NCBI GenBank assembly: GCA_900471525.1
Contig: UCEZ01000022.1
Location: 3,716-67,715 of the forward strand
Length of the DNA: 64,000 bases
Reading direction: 5' to 3'
From: Hyphomicrobiales bacterium
GTDB lineage: Bacteria; Pseudomonadota; Alphaproteobacteria; Rhizobiales; Rhizobiaceae
The notes under the pieces: model-generated
What the model was told of the DNA's origin: nothing
Database searches by the model: none
Seen by the model: the letters and a program-made list of their open reading frames with translations, nothing else
Made by a program: the position numbers and the translations under genes
Shown here: one piece after another, positions 27,196-36,214 of the stretch
Position numbering within the stretch: the stretch's first letter is position 1
Layout of the letters: every line of letters starts with the position of its first letter

Positions 27196-28122
27196 ATGTT
27201 TGGGGAGATTGAAGGGACGGGATTCGAAGTTCTGGATCCGCGCTTTGCCGCGTGCTTCGTCGGGCATGCCCGCGTGGAGCGGCTGTGGACTGGAGGACGC
27301 TGGCTGGAAGGCCCGGCATGGTTTGCACCAGGCCGATTTCTCGTCTGCTCGGACATTCCGAACAATCGCATGATGCGTTTCGACGAGACCAGCGGTCACG
27401 TATCCGTCTTCCGGCAGCCTTCAAACAATTCCAACGGCAATACGGTGGACAATCAGGGCCGGCTCGTCACCTGCGAGCATTTGACCAGGCGGGTGACGCG
27501 GACGGATTTTGACGGCACGGTGCGGGTCATTGCCGACAGGTTCGAAGGCAAGCGATTCAACTCGCCAAATGACGTCGTCGTCAAATCCGATGGCTCGATC
27601 TGGTTTACCGATCCATCCTACGGGATCATGCATGACTACGAAGGCGAATACGGGGAAGAAGAGATCGGCGGCTGCCATGTCTATCGCGTTGATCCGCAAA
27701 CCGGCGATGTGAGGAAGGTCGCCGGCGATTTTAAGAAGCCGAACGGCCTTGCCTTCTCGCCAGACGAGCGACTTCTCTATGTCGCCGATACCGGCGCCAG
27801 CCATCTGGAAAACGGGCCGCGCCACATCCGGCGGTTTTCGGTTTCAAAGGAGGGGGCGCTGTCGGGCGGAGAGGTGTTTGCAAGCTGCACGAGTGGGCTT
27901 TTCGACGGCTTCAGGGTCGATCGGACAGGGCGCATCTGGGCAAGCGCCGAGGACGGCGTGCATTGTCACGATCCGGACGGAACGCTGATCGGCAAGATCC
28001 GCGTCCCCGAAATCGTGTCGAACCTGACCTTCGGTGGCGCTCGGCGTAACAGGCTCTTCATCACTGCGACGAGCTCGCTTTATGCAGTTTACGTCACCGC
28101 GAACGGTTCGACACTCGGCTGA
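27196..28122 (+). CDS. SMP-30/gluconolactonase family lactonase
   Basis: Six-bladed beta-propeller enzyme of 308 residues that hydrolyses sugar lactones to acids. Family motifs are visible: EGPAWF with the metal-binding Glu near residue 39, NSPNDVVVKSDGSIWFTDPSYG with Asn and Asp ligands, and GLFDGFRVDRTGRIW. No signal peptide, so it is cytoplasmic. It is divergent from the repressor gene and would supply gluconate or idonate from its lactone to the neighbouring pathway. GGAGGAG lies upstream of the ATG. Confidence 0.85.
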   Translation: MFGEIEGTGFEVLDPRFAACFVGHARVERLWTGGRWLEGPAWFAPGRFLVCSDIPNNRMMRFDETSGHVSVFRQPSNNSNGNTVDNQGRLVTCEHLTRRVTRTDFDGTVRVIADRFEGKRFNSPNDVVVKSDGSIWFTDPSYGIMHDYEGEYGEEEIGGCHVYRVDPQTGDVRKVAGDFKKPNGLAFSPDERLLYVADTGASHLENGPRHIRRFSVSKEGALSGGEVFASCTSGLFDGFRVDRTGRIWASAEDGVHCHDPDGTLIGKIRVPEIVSNLTFGGARRNRLFITATSSLYAVYVTANGSTLG

Positions 28123-28149
28123 GCAATCGGCTGGGTAGCCGGAACTCCC

Positions 28150-29058
28150 CTAAGCGGCATTATGCTGCTTGAGAAAGTCCGAAACCGTCGCCAGGCAGAG
28201 GGCCTTCTCCTCGACATGCGGCATATGGCTGGAGTCTTCGAAGACCACCCATCTGCAACCGGGGACGTGGTCCACATAGGGGCGCACGACTTCCGGCGTC
28301 GCCTCGTCATGGCGGCCGGAGATCAGGAGGGTCGGAGCCTGAATCTGCGAAAGGCGATCTTCGATCGTCCAGTCCTTCATCGTGCCGATGACATGGAACT
28401 CTGTCGGACCGTTCATGTTGCGGTAGACGGTGTTGTCATCGTCCATGATCGCGAATGTGCGCGCCACCTCCGGTGGCCAGGGTACGACACGGCAGACATG
28501 GCGGTCGTAGAACACCCGCGAGGCGGCGATATAGTCCGGATCAGTCAGCGTGCCGGCCTCTTCGTGCTTCAGCAGCATATCCTGCACATCCTGCGGCAGG
28601 TCGCGGCGCAGACGGTTGGCCTCGGCCACCCAGGTGTGCATATTGGCTGGCGAATTGGCGATCACCAAGGCCTTCAACCCCTCCGGCCGGCGCACGGCAT
28701 GTTCGGCGCCGAGCATGCCGCCCCAGGACTGGCCGAGAAAGGCATAGCGGCTGGCAATGCCGAGGTGGGCGAGAAGCGCGTCGAGTTCCTCCAGAAACAG
28801 CGACACCGTCCAGAAGTCCGGGCCTTTCTCCGGAAGCCGCGTGGAGTTGCCGTTGCCAAGTTGATCGTAGTGGATGACGGCGCGGCCATCGAGCGCGGCT
28901 ATGTCCTTGAAGGAATCGACGTAATCATGGGTGCAGCCGGGGCCGCCATGGGCGACCACCAACGGCAACAGGGGAGAATCCAGCGATCCGCTGACGCGAT
29001 ACCAGGTCCGGTATTCGCGAAAGGGCATGAAACCTTCCTCAACAGCCACCGTCGCCAC
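28150..29058 (-). CDS. Proline iminopeptidase-like hydrolase (pip homologue 1)
   Basis: Alpha/beta hydrolase of 302 residues in the S33 family. Oxyanion motif HGGPG (37-41), nucleophile elbow GQSWGG around residue 110, acid in [10 protein letters not shown] and His in SSHMPHVEE. Family members cleave N-terminal prolyl residues or amino-acid amides. It follows the LuxR gene by 66 nt in the same direction. Pip genes next to LuxR solos are a hallmark of plant-responsive regulators. Substrates of these neighbours are mostly unproven; amide cleavage is likely. Confidence 0.86.
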   Translation of the reverse strand: MATVAVEEGFMPFREYRTWYRVSGSLDSPLLPLVVAHGGPGCTHDYVDSFKDIAALDGRAVIHYDQLGNGNSTRLPEKGPDFWTVSLFLEELDALLAHLGIASRYAFLGQSWGGMLGAEHAVRRPEGLKALVIANSPANMHTWVAEANRLRRDLPQDVQDMLLKHEEAGTLTDPDYIAASRVFYDRHVCRVVPWPPEVARTFAIMDDDNTVYRNMNGPTEFHVIGTMKDWTIEDRLSQIQAPTLLISGRHDEATPEVVRPYVDHVPGCRWVVFEDSSHMPHVEEKALCLATVSDFLKQHNAA

Positions 29059-29124
29059 GTTCTACTCCATCCGTTCACTCAAGATGGGCAAACCATAATG
29101 CGGGTGCGGCGACCGCGGCAGCTA

Positions 29125-29904
29125 TCATAAGTAATAGGGTGTGTCCTCGAGCAGGCGATAGTGGGTGGCGCGCACCACGGCCTGCGTGCGGTTCTTGGCG
29201 CCGAGTTTCTTCGCCGCGGCGTTGAGGTGCATGACGACGGTCGGTACCGAGCGGTCAATCATCCTGGAAATCTCCTTGGCGGACAGGCCTTCGGCGGAGT
29301 AGCGAAGGCATTCCCGCTCGCGCTCGGTCAACCGCATCTTCGTCGATACGCGCGCATCACGGTCAAAAACGGGATAGGCGGTTTCATGGAAAACATGGGC
29401 AAGCAGGCCAAAATCGGCAAGCGAATGGCTGGCATCCCGTTCGAAATCGCGCTTGTCGCCGAGGCGAAGGCCCGTCACGGTGGCATAGTCGCCGCGCGGC
29501 ATGTGGACTGGCACCGTTACGCCGCAGGACATGTCCCGCTCGCGCAGATAATGCGCCACCGGTGCCGTCTCCTCGTTCATGAAACGATTGATCAGCGTCC
29601 CGGCGTTCCTGTCGTAGTTCCAGAAGAAAGGTGTCGTCGTGCGCAGTGCCAGCTGCTGGACGGGATCGATGCGGAAATAGCCGCGTTCGCACCAGTATTC
29701 GTGCATGTCGTTTGAAATGTTGCGCAGCTTGAGCAGCGACGGGATCATCAGATCGCCCGCGAGATCGTAGGGTACCGGCGTATAGTCGTAGATCAGCGCA
29801 TCGAAACCCAGCCGCTTCATCGCTTCGAAAACCTGATCGATGCGGCCTTCCAGCGTCGCCTCCGCCGAGAAACGCTGTCTGATCTCACCGATATCGTCAA
29901 GCAT
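29125..29904 (-). CDS. LuxR solo of the plant-associated-bacteria type (OryR/NesR/PipR-like)
   Basis: Regulator of 259 residues with an N-terminal autoinducer-binding domain and a C-terminal GerE/LuxR helix-turn-helix (LTERERECLRYSAEGLSAKE). Counting from the conserved ID-P motif (D80, P81, W95 here), the two pocket positions that are Trp57 and Tyr61 in TraR are Met67 and Trp71. These are the defining substitutions of solos that sense plant compounds instead of acyl-homoserine lactones. No luxI lies in the window. ATG 29904 has GGAG seven bases upstream; longer starts at 29922 and 29958 lack this. Confidence 0.88.
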   Translation of the reverse strand: MLDDIGEIRQRFSAEATLEGRIDQVFEAMKRLGFDALIYDYTPVPYDLAGDLMIPSLLKLRNISNDMHEYWCERGYFRIDPVQQLALRTTTPFFWNYDRNAGTLINRFMNEETAPVAHYLRERDMSCGVTVPVHMPRGDYATVTGLRLGDKRDFERDASHSLADFGLLAHVFHETAYPVFDRDARVSTKMRLTERERECLRYSAEGLSAKEISRMIDRSVPTVVMHLNAAAKKLGAKNRTQAVVRATHYRLLEDTPYYL

Positions 29905-30044
29905 AGCTGAACTCCAAGTCATACGTGCGATTGAACCTGCCGGGAGCGATCCTATCACTTCTTATAGCTGGCGCAGAACCGATATTCCGCTAAAAATTAG
30001 CCATGCTCAAAAGATGGGCAAGCGATTTTTTGGTGGAGACCGGG

Positions 30045-30935
30045 ATGTGGCGGGAGATCGAGCCGGACGAGCGGCATGAGGTCGAAGTCGACGGCTTCAA
30101 GATCGTCGCCTATTCCTTCGGAGCCGGCGACGAGGTGGTGTTCTGCCTGAATGGCGGGCCTGGTCTGCCGTGCGACTATCTGCGCGAGGCGCATTCCTGC
30201 CTTATCGATGAGGGCTACCGAGTCGTCGCCTTCGATCAGCTCGGCACCGGGGCGTCGGATCGTCCGACGGATACAGGTCTCTGGACGATCGGCCGTTATG
30301 TCGAGGAGACCGAAACAGTGCGCAAGGCATTGGGCCTGGGCAAGGTGCATATGCTCGGCCATTCCTGGGGCGGATGGCTTGCCATCGACTATGCGCTGAC
30401 CTATCCGGAAAACCTGAAGACACTGATCCTCGAGGACACGGTTGCCGACATGCCGCATCTGGTTCAGGAACTCGACCGACTACGCGCGGCCCTGGGGTCC
30501 GAGACCGTTGCCATGATGCAGAAGCATGAGGCGCAGGGGACGATCGATCATCCGGAATATCTGGCGGCGATCACCATCCTCAACTACCGGCACGTCTGCC
30601 GTCTTTCCGACTGGCCGGCCCCGGTCAGGCGGTCGCTCGACGACTGGAACATGGGTCCTTACGGTACCATGCAAGGACCCAACGAATTTCTCTATATCGG
30701 CAACCTGAAGGACTGGAACCGCGTCCCGAATCTGCCTAAAATCACTGTCCCTGTCCTGATCACCTGTGGCGAACACGACGAACTGACGCCGGCCTGCGCG
30801 CTTCGCATGAAGCTCGGCCTGCCGGATGCCGAGCTGAAGGTGTTTGCCAACGCGAGCCATATGCCGTTTTATGAAAATCCGCAGGCCTACTATCCGGCCC
30901 TGCTCGATTTCCTGTCACGGCGCGGGACGGCGTGA
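30045..30935 (+). CDS. Proline iminopeptidase-like hydrolase (pip homologue 2)
   Basis: Alpha/beta hydrolase of 296 residues and a paralogue of the enzyme at 28150: NGGPG oxyanion motif (~37-41), nucleophile GHSWGG, acid in CGEHDELTPA, His in ASHMPFYEN. The ATG at 30045 follows GGTGGAG by six bases; an upstream in-frame ATG at 30003 has no ribosome-binding site. It is divergent from the LuxR solo and 57 nt ahead of the peptide-type ABC operon, so it is probably the first gene of the induced transcript. Confidence 0.86.
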   Translation: MWREIEPDERHEVEVDGFKIVAYSFGAGDEVVFCLNGGPGLPCDYLREAHSCLIDEGYRVVAFDQLGTGASDRPTDTGLWTIGRYVEETETVRKALGLGKVHMLGHSWGGWLAIDYALTYPENLKTLILEDTVADMPHLVQELDRLRAALGSETVAMMQKHEAQGTIDHPEYLAAITILNYRHVCRLSDWPAPVRRSLDDWNMGPYGTMQGPNEFLYIGNLKDWNRVPNLPKITVPVLITCGEHDELTPACALRMKLGLPDAELKVFANASHMPFYENPQAYYPALLDFLSRRGTA

Positions 30936-30992
30936 TGATGACACGAAAGCCGATAGCGGCTGAAATTCGGCGACAGAAAGGGGTGCGCGCGC

Positions 30993-31931
30993 ATGCACCG
31001 CTATAGGTTCGTTCTGTTCCGGCCATTGCAGTTCCTGCCGGTGCTTTTCGGCATCAGCATCATCACCTTTATTCTGGTGCGGCTCATTCCCGGCGATCCG
31101 GCCCGCGTTCTGCTCGGCGCCCGCTCGACACCAACGGCGATTGCCCGCATCCGGGCGCAGTACGGCCTCGATGAACCGCTGTGGCTGCAATATTTCTACT
31201 TCCTCGAAAATCTCGGCAAGGGCGAGATGGGCAAGTCGATCCTCTACAAGATCGACGTGTTGAAGCTGATCGCCACCCGCATCGAGCCGACGCTGACCCT
31301 GGTCCTGACGAGCGTTCTCCTGTCGATCCTGATCGCGGTGCCGATGTCGGCGCTCGCGGCGCGCAACAACGGCCGTCTTGCCGATCATGCCGTCAGGATC
31401 GTCTCGACGCTCGGCATCGGGTTTCCGCCCTTCTGGCTGGCGCTGATGCTGATTATCCTGTTTTCCGTGCGGCTCGGTGTCTTTCCGGTATCCGGCTATG
31501 GCGAAACGATCGGCGACAAGCTGGCGCATCTGGTTCTGCCCAGCCTGACGATCGCGCTTTCGCTTTCAGCGGTACTGACGCGAAGCTTGAGGGCGGCGAT
31601 GATCGTCGTGTTGAAATCCGATCTTGCGACAGCGGCACGAGCGCGCGGCATGCCGGAAAGCCTTGTCTTCTGGCGGCATGTCCTGCCAAATTCGCTGGTG
31701 CCAACCGTCAATCTGCTCGCCGTCAATATCGGCTGGCTGATCGGCGGCACGGTCGTCGTCGAGACCGTCTTTGCCATTCCCGGCATGGGGCAGCTCTTGG
31801 TGCGCGCCATCTTCTCGCGCGACTACATGGTGGTGCAGGGCGTCGCCATGGTCTTTGCCTGCGCCACGGTACTGGTCAATTTCCTGGCCGATATCGTCAC
31901 GGTCAGTCTCGATCCGAGGGTCCGGCTATGA
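30993..31931 (+). CDS. Peptide-type ABC transporter permease (DppB-like)
   Basis: Permease of 312 residues with six membrane segments. The N-terminus FRPLQFLPVLFGISIITFIL and the segment LIPGDPARVLLGARSTPTAI are typical of DppB/OppB; the EAA loop is ARARGMPESLVFWRHVLPN. It follows the pip gene by 57 nt and overlaps the next permease by four bases (ATGA). The importer belongs to the oligopeptide/nickel class; in the related PipR system of Pseudomonas a transporter of this class imports the ethanolamine-derived signal. Confidence 0.92.
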   Translation: MHRYRFVLFRPLQFLPVLFGISIITFILVRLIPGDPARVLLGARSTPTAIARIRAQYGLDEPLWLQYFYFLENLGKGEMGKSILYKIDVLKLIATRIEPTLTLVLTSVLLSILIAVPMSALAARNNGRLADHAVRIVSTLGIGFPPFWLALMLIILFSVRLGVFPVSGYGETIGDKLAHLVLPSLTIALSLSAVLTRSLRAAMIVVLKSDLATAARARGMPESLVFWRHVLPNSLVPTVNLLAVNIGWLIGGTVVVETVFAIPGMGQLLVRAIFSRDYMVVQGVAMVFACATVLVNFLADIVTVSLDPRVRL

Positions 31932-32782
31932 CCCCGACTGTCGCGGCCACGCGCATGAACGTGCCCTGGAGCCGCTTTCTCGGCAGGCACATGACATTGG
32001 CGATCGGCGCTGGAATCCTCGGTCTGTTTCTGGCTGTCGCGCTCGCCGCGCCGCTGGTCGCACCCTATGACCCGATCTATCAGGATGCCGTGGTCCGTCT
32101 CGCCATGCCGTCGCTTGCCCATCCCTTCGGCACCGACAATTTCGGCCGGGATATTCTCTCGCGCGTCATCTGGGGCACCCGCATCGACCTGCAGATCGCC
32201 GTCATCGGCGTCGTCTTTCCGTTTCTGATCGGCACGTTCATCGGCACGGTCGCGGGCTTCTTCGGCGGCATTGTCGACACGGTCTTCATGCGGCTGGTCG
32301 ACATCATTCTCGCCTTTCCCTTTCTCGTGCTGATGCTGTCGATCATCGCCATCCTCGGCCCGGGGCTGTCGAGTTTCTATATCGCCATGGCATTGGTCGG
32401 CTGGGTCTCCTATGCGCGGTTGATCCGGGCGCAGATGCTGGTGTTGAAAAGCAGCGATTATGCGGTGGCGGCCGTTAGCCTCGGTTTCAGCCGCGCCCGC
32501 ATCATGTTCCGTCATCTCCTGCCGAATGCAGTGGCCGGCTCCATCGTTTTTTCCATGTCGGACGCGGTGCTGGTTCTCCTGAACGGCGCGGCGATCAGCT
32601 ATCTCGGCCTCGGTGTCCAACCGCCGGTCGCCGAATGGGGCGTCATGGTTGCCGAGGGCCAGAGCTTCATCACCACGGCCTGGTGGATCACGCTGTTCCC
32701 CGGCCTGTCTATTGTCGTGCTTGCTTTCGGGTTCAGCCTGCTGGGCGATGGCCTCGGCGAATGGCTGGGGGTAAACGAATGA
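31928..32782 (+). CDS. Peptide-type ABC transporter permease (DppC-like)
   Basis: Permease of 284 residues beginning MTPTVAATRMNVPWSRFL. It has the DppC pattern: HPFGTDNFGRDILSRVIWGTR after the first membrane helix, and the EAA loop AVSLGFSRARIMFRHLLPN. The ATG overlaps the stop codon of the DppB-like gene, which fixes the start inside a longer open frame. Forms the heteromeric membrane pore with the preceding permease. Confidence 0.93.
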   Translation: MTPTVAATRMNVPWSRFLGRHMTLAIGAGILGLFLAVALAAPLVAPYDPIYQDAVVRLAMPSLAHPFGTDNFGRDILSRVIWGTRIDLQIAVIGVVFPFLIGTFIGTVAGFFGGIVDTVFMRLVDIILAFPFLVLMLSIIAILGPGLSSFYIAMALVGWVSYARLIRAQMLVLKSSDYAVAAVSLGFSRARIMFRHLLPNAVAGSIVFSMSDAVLVLLNGAAISYLGLGVQPPVAEWGVMVAEGQSFITTAWWITLFPGLSIVVLAFGFSLLGDGLGEWLGVNE

Positions 32783-34503
32783 GCAGCCCGGTTCTTTCCA
32801 TCCGCGACCTGACGGTAAAGGTTCCGATCGATGGCGAAACCCGTACGCTCATCGATGCCGTCTCCTTCGATCTCGCCAAGGGAGAAATCCTCGGTCTCGT
32901 CGGCGAAAGCGGTTCCGGCAAGAGCATGATCTGCCGCGCGCTCGTCAAACTGCTGCCATCCCCCGCGATTGCCATCACCGGTGGCTCCGTCCTGCTTGAG
33001 GGCAAGGACCTTGCGACGCTCGGTGAAGATGCGATGCGCGAGGTGCGCGGGGCAAAGATCGGCATGATCTTCCAAAACCCGACCAGCCACCTCGATCCCG
33101 TCATGCGCATCGGCGACCAGATCGCCGAGGGCATCCGTTATCATCAGGGTTTTGGCCACGAGCAGGCAAGGGCGGCTGCGGTGGAGATTCTCGGCCAGGT
33201 CGGATTTCCCGACCCAGAGCGGCAATACGACAACTATCCGCACGAGTTCTCCGGCGGGATGCGTCAACGCGCCATGATAGCCGTCGCCTTGTCCTGTAAT
33301 CCGAAAATCCTGATTGCCGACGAGCCGACCACGGCGCTCGATGTCACCATCCAGGCGCAGATACTGCGTCTGTTGATGGACCTGCGCGACCGGCGCGGCC
33401 TGTCGATCATCCTGATCACTCATGATCTCGGCATCGTCGCCCAGACCTGCGACAGTATCGTCGTTTTGCGCAACGGCCAGCTTCTGGAGCACGGCCCCAA
33501 GCGCCGCGTTCTTGCCGAGCCGCGGCATGCCTACACGGTCAGCCTGCTGAAAAGTCATCCGTCGATGCCGGATGAGGGCGGGGCGGTAGAGGTCGAGCAG
33601 ATCGCGCAGCAAACGCGTCTCCAGCCACTGCTGGAGATCGATGATCTCGTGGTGCGCTTCCCGACGCCGCGCCTTGGGCTGTTTTCCGGCAGGAAAAAGC
33701 AGATTGCCGCCGTCAACGGCGTCAGCCTGCGGGTCATGCCCGGCGAAACCATCGGCATCGTCGGCGAAAGCGGGTCTGGCAAGAGCACGCTGGCACGCGC
33801 CATTCTCGGTCTGACGCCTCTATCCTCTGGCCACATCACCTTCGGCGGATCGGATCTTGCCCAGCAGCCTCGCCAGACATTGGCGAAGCTCAGGACGGAA
33901 GCGGCGATGGTCTTCCAGGACCCTTACAACGCCCTCAACCCGCGCTTGACTATCGGCGACATGCTCGCCGAAGTGCTGAAGGTGCAGGGCAATACACCGC
34001 CGGACGGCATTCCCGAACGCATCGGCGAATTGCTCGACCTCGTGGAACTGGATCGTGCGTTCATGACCCGCCGCCCACGCAGCATGAGCGGCGGCCAGTG
34101 CCAGCGCGCCGGCATTGCCCGGGCGCTCGCCGTCAATCCAAAGCTGATCATCGCCGACGAATGCGTCGCTGCCCTTGATGTCACCATCCAGGCGCAGATC
34201 ATCGACCTTTTTCGCGATCTGAAAACGCGGATGAACCTGACGCTGCTGTTCATTGCCCACGATCTCGCCATTGTGCGCAATCTCTGCGACCGGGTCGTCG
34301 TCATGTATCGCGGCGAAATCGTCGAGGAAGGCCGCTGCGACGCCGTGTTCGCCAACCCGCGCCACGCCTATACGGCAGCGCTGATCAGCGCCATTCCGGA
34401 CATCGACCCCGACAAGCCATTGCCCAAAGGGGATTTGCCCCCACGGAACGAGCCGAAAGGGGCGCCGGTCCTTCGAGGCCAGCCACTTATCAGCATGCAA
34501 TAA
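32779..34503 (+). CDS. Peptide-type ABC transporter ATP-binding protein, DppD-DppF fusion
   Basis: Double ATPase of 574 residues. NBD1 has Walker [10 protein letters not shown], signature FSGGMRQR and Walker [16 protein letters not shown]2 has GESGSGKST, signature [10 protein letters not shown] and Walker [13 protein letters not shown], with Cys where most homologues have Pro, a change also met in fused proteins of this type. Each half ends with an oligopeptide-transporter C-terminal element (RHAYTVSLL and RHAYTAALI). A single polypeptide replacing separate D and F subunits is common in rhizobial systems. Four-base overlap with the DppC-like gene. Confidence 0.93.
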   Translation: MSSPVLSIRDLTVKVPIDGETRTLIDAVSFDLAKGEILGLVGESGSGKSMICRALVKLLPSPAIAITGGSVLLEGKDLATLGEDAMREVRGAKIGMIFQNPTSHLDPVMRIGDQIAEGIRYHQGFGHEQARAAAVEILGQVGFPDPERQYDNYPHEFSGGMRQRAMIAVALSCNPKILIADEPTTALDVTIQAQILRLLMDLRDRRGLSIILITHDLGIVAQTCDSIVVLRNGQLLEHGPKRRVLAEPRHAYTVSLLKSHPSMPDEGGAVEVEQIAQQTRLQPLLEIDDLVVRFPTPRLGLFSGRKKQIAAVNGVSLRVMPGETIGIVGESGSGKSTLARAILGLTPLSSGHITFGGSDLAQQPRQTLAKLRTEAAMVFQDPYNALNPRLTIGDMLAEVLKVQGNTPPDGIPERIGELLDLVELDRAFMTRRPRSMSGGQCQRAGIARALAVNPKLIIADECVAALDVTIQAQIIDLFRDLKTRMNLTLLFIAHDLAIVRNLCDRVVVMYRGEIVEEGRCDAVFANPRHAYTAALISAIPDIDPDKPLPKGDLPPRNEPKGAPVLRGQPLISMQ

Positions 34504-34523
34504 CAACAAAGGGAACAGTGATC

Positions 34524-36041
34524 ATGAAAAGCAGATGGAAGACTTTAAGCATAGCCACGGTGCTTGCCGTGGTCACACTTGGAGCCAGCATTGCCGAAGC
34601 CGCAGGCGTGCTCACCATCGGACGCCGTGAGGACTCGACGACATTCGACCCTATCAAGTCGGCTCAGAACGTCGACAACTGGGTTTTCTCCAACGTCTTC
34701 GACGTGCTGATCCGCGTCGACAAGACTGGCACCAAGCTGGAGCCGGGCCTTGCTGAAAGCTGGGCGGTTTCCGATGATGGCCTGACCTACACGTTCAAGA
34801 TCCGCGACGCGAAATTCTCGGACGGTTCGCCGATCACGGCTGGAGATGCCGCCTTCAGCCTGCTGCGCATCCGCGACAACGAAGGCTCGCTCTGGAGCGA
34901 CAGCTACAAGATCGTCGAAACGGCGGAAGCCGCCGACGACCGCACGCTGGTCGTCAAGCTGAAGACGCCGTCCGCACCGTTCCTGTCGACACTGGCGCTG
35001 CCGAACGTCTCGGTGCTGTCGAAGAAAGCCTTGGAAGCCGACGGCGAGGAGGCTTTCGCCGAAAAGCCGACCGCGTCGTCCGGCGCTTTCACGGTCAAGG
35101 AATGGCGTCGCGGCGACCGCGTCATTCTCGAAAAGAACCCGAACTTCTGGCAGGCTGATCGGGTGAAGCTCGATGGTGTCGAGTGGATCTCGGTACCCGA
35201 CGACAACACCCGCATGCTGAACGTTCAGGCCGGCGAACTGGACACGGCGATCTTCGTGCCGTTCTCGCGCGTGGAGGAGTTGAAGAAGGATCCGAACCTC
35301 GAGGTCCATATCGACACCTCGACCCGCGAAGATCACCTTTTGATCAACCATGAGCACGGCGCGCTCGCCAAGAAGGAAGTCCGCCAGGCCCTCGACATGG
35401 CGATCGACAAGAAGGCGATCGTCGATACGGTGACCTTCGGCCTTGGCGAAATTGCCAATTCCTATATCCCGAAGGGCTCGCTCTATCACTATGACGCCAA
35501 CTATCAGTATCCGTATGACCCGGCAAAGGCCAAGGCGATGCTGGCGGAGGCTGGTGCATCCGACCTGTCGCTGAACTACATCGTCAATGCCGGCAACGAA
35601 GTCGACGAGCAGATCGCCGTTCTTCTGCAGCAGCAGCTTCAGAAAGCCGGCGTTACCGTCAACCTGCAGAAGGTGGATCCGAGCCAGAGCTGGGACATGC
35701 TGGTCGCTGGCGACTACGATATCTCGGTGATGTACTGGACCAACGATATTCTCGACCCGGACCAGAAGACCACCTTCGTTCTCGGTCACGACACCAATAT
35801 GAACTACATGACCCGCTACAAGAACGACAAGGTCAAGGATCTGGTGGCCGCCGCACGTCTGGAACTCGATCCGGCCAAGCGCGAGGCGATGTATGTCGAC
35901 ATCCAGAAAATGGCCAAGGACGACGTCCATTGGGTCGACCTGTACTACAGCCCCTACATCAACGTTTCGCGCAAGAACATCGAGAACTTCAACCAGAACC
36001 CGCTCGGCCGGTTCTTCCTTGAAGACACCGTCAAGAACTGA
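34524..36041 (+). CDS. Peptide-type ABC transporter substrate-binding protein (family 5)
   Basis: Periplasmic binding protein of 505 residues. It has a Sec signal peptide (MKSRWKTLSIATVLAVVTLG, cleavage probably after AEA), then the family-5 entry motif LEPGLAESWAVSDDGLTYTFKIRDAKFSDG, and the C-terminal DVHWVDLYYSPY strand. ATG 34524 is preferred over GTG 34518 by spacing to AAAGGGA. Last gene of the operon. The family takes peptides, opines or small amides; a plant-derived ethanolamide is a reasonable candidate from context. Confidence 0.92.
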   Translation: MKSRWKTLSIATVLAVVTLGASIAEAAGVLTIGRREDSTTFDPIKSAQNVDNWVFSNVFDVLIRVDKTGTKLEPGLAESWAVSDDGLTYTFKIRDAKFSDGSPITAGDAAFSLLRIRDNEGSLWSDSYKIVETAEAADDRTLVVKLKTPSAPFLSTLALPNVSVLSKKALEADGEEAFAEKPTASSGAFTVKEWRRGDRVILEKNPNFWQADRVKLDGVEWISVPDDNTRMLNVQAGELDTAIFVPFSRVEELKKDPNLEVHIDTSTREDHLLINHEHGALAKKEVRQALDMAIDKKAIVDTVTFGLGEIANSYIPKGSLYHYDANYQYPYDPAKAKAMLAEAGASDLSLNYIVNAGNEVDEQIAVLLQQQLQKAGVTVNLQKVDPSQSWDMLVAGDYDISVMYWTNDILDPDQKTTFVLGHDTNMNYMTRYKNDKVKDLVAAARLELDPAKREAMYVDIQKMAKDDVHWVDLYYSPYINVSRKNIENFNQNPLGRFFLEDTVKN

Positions 36042-36054
36042 AGTTTTCGCAACG

Positions 36055-36084
36055 TGCCATCCGCTGCTTTGACGGCGGATGGCA
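36055..36084 (+). terminator. Stem-loop terminator after the peptide ABC operon
   Basis: TGCCATCCGC (36055-36064), a 10-nt loop, and its exact reverse complement (36075-36084), followed by TTGTCT. It starts 13 nt after the binding-protein stop codon. The T-run is short. Confidence 0.55.
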
Positions 36085-36214
36085 TTGTCTATCAGTCGGC
36101 CTGCCAATAGTCTCCGCGCTCGACGTCCGCCATGAGACCCGTCATACGAAAATGATGTGGTATCCGGTGCATGCGTGTTCGATAGAAACTCGAGTGTCAG
36201 TCTGGTGATCCGCA

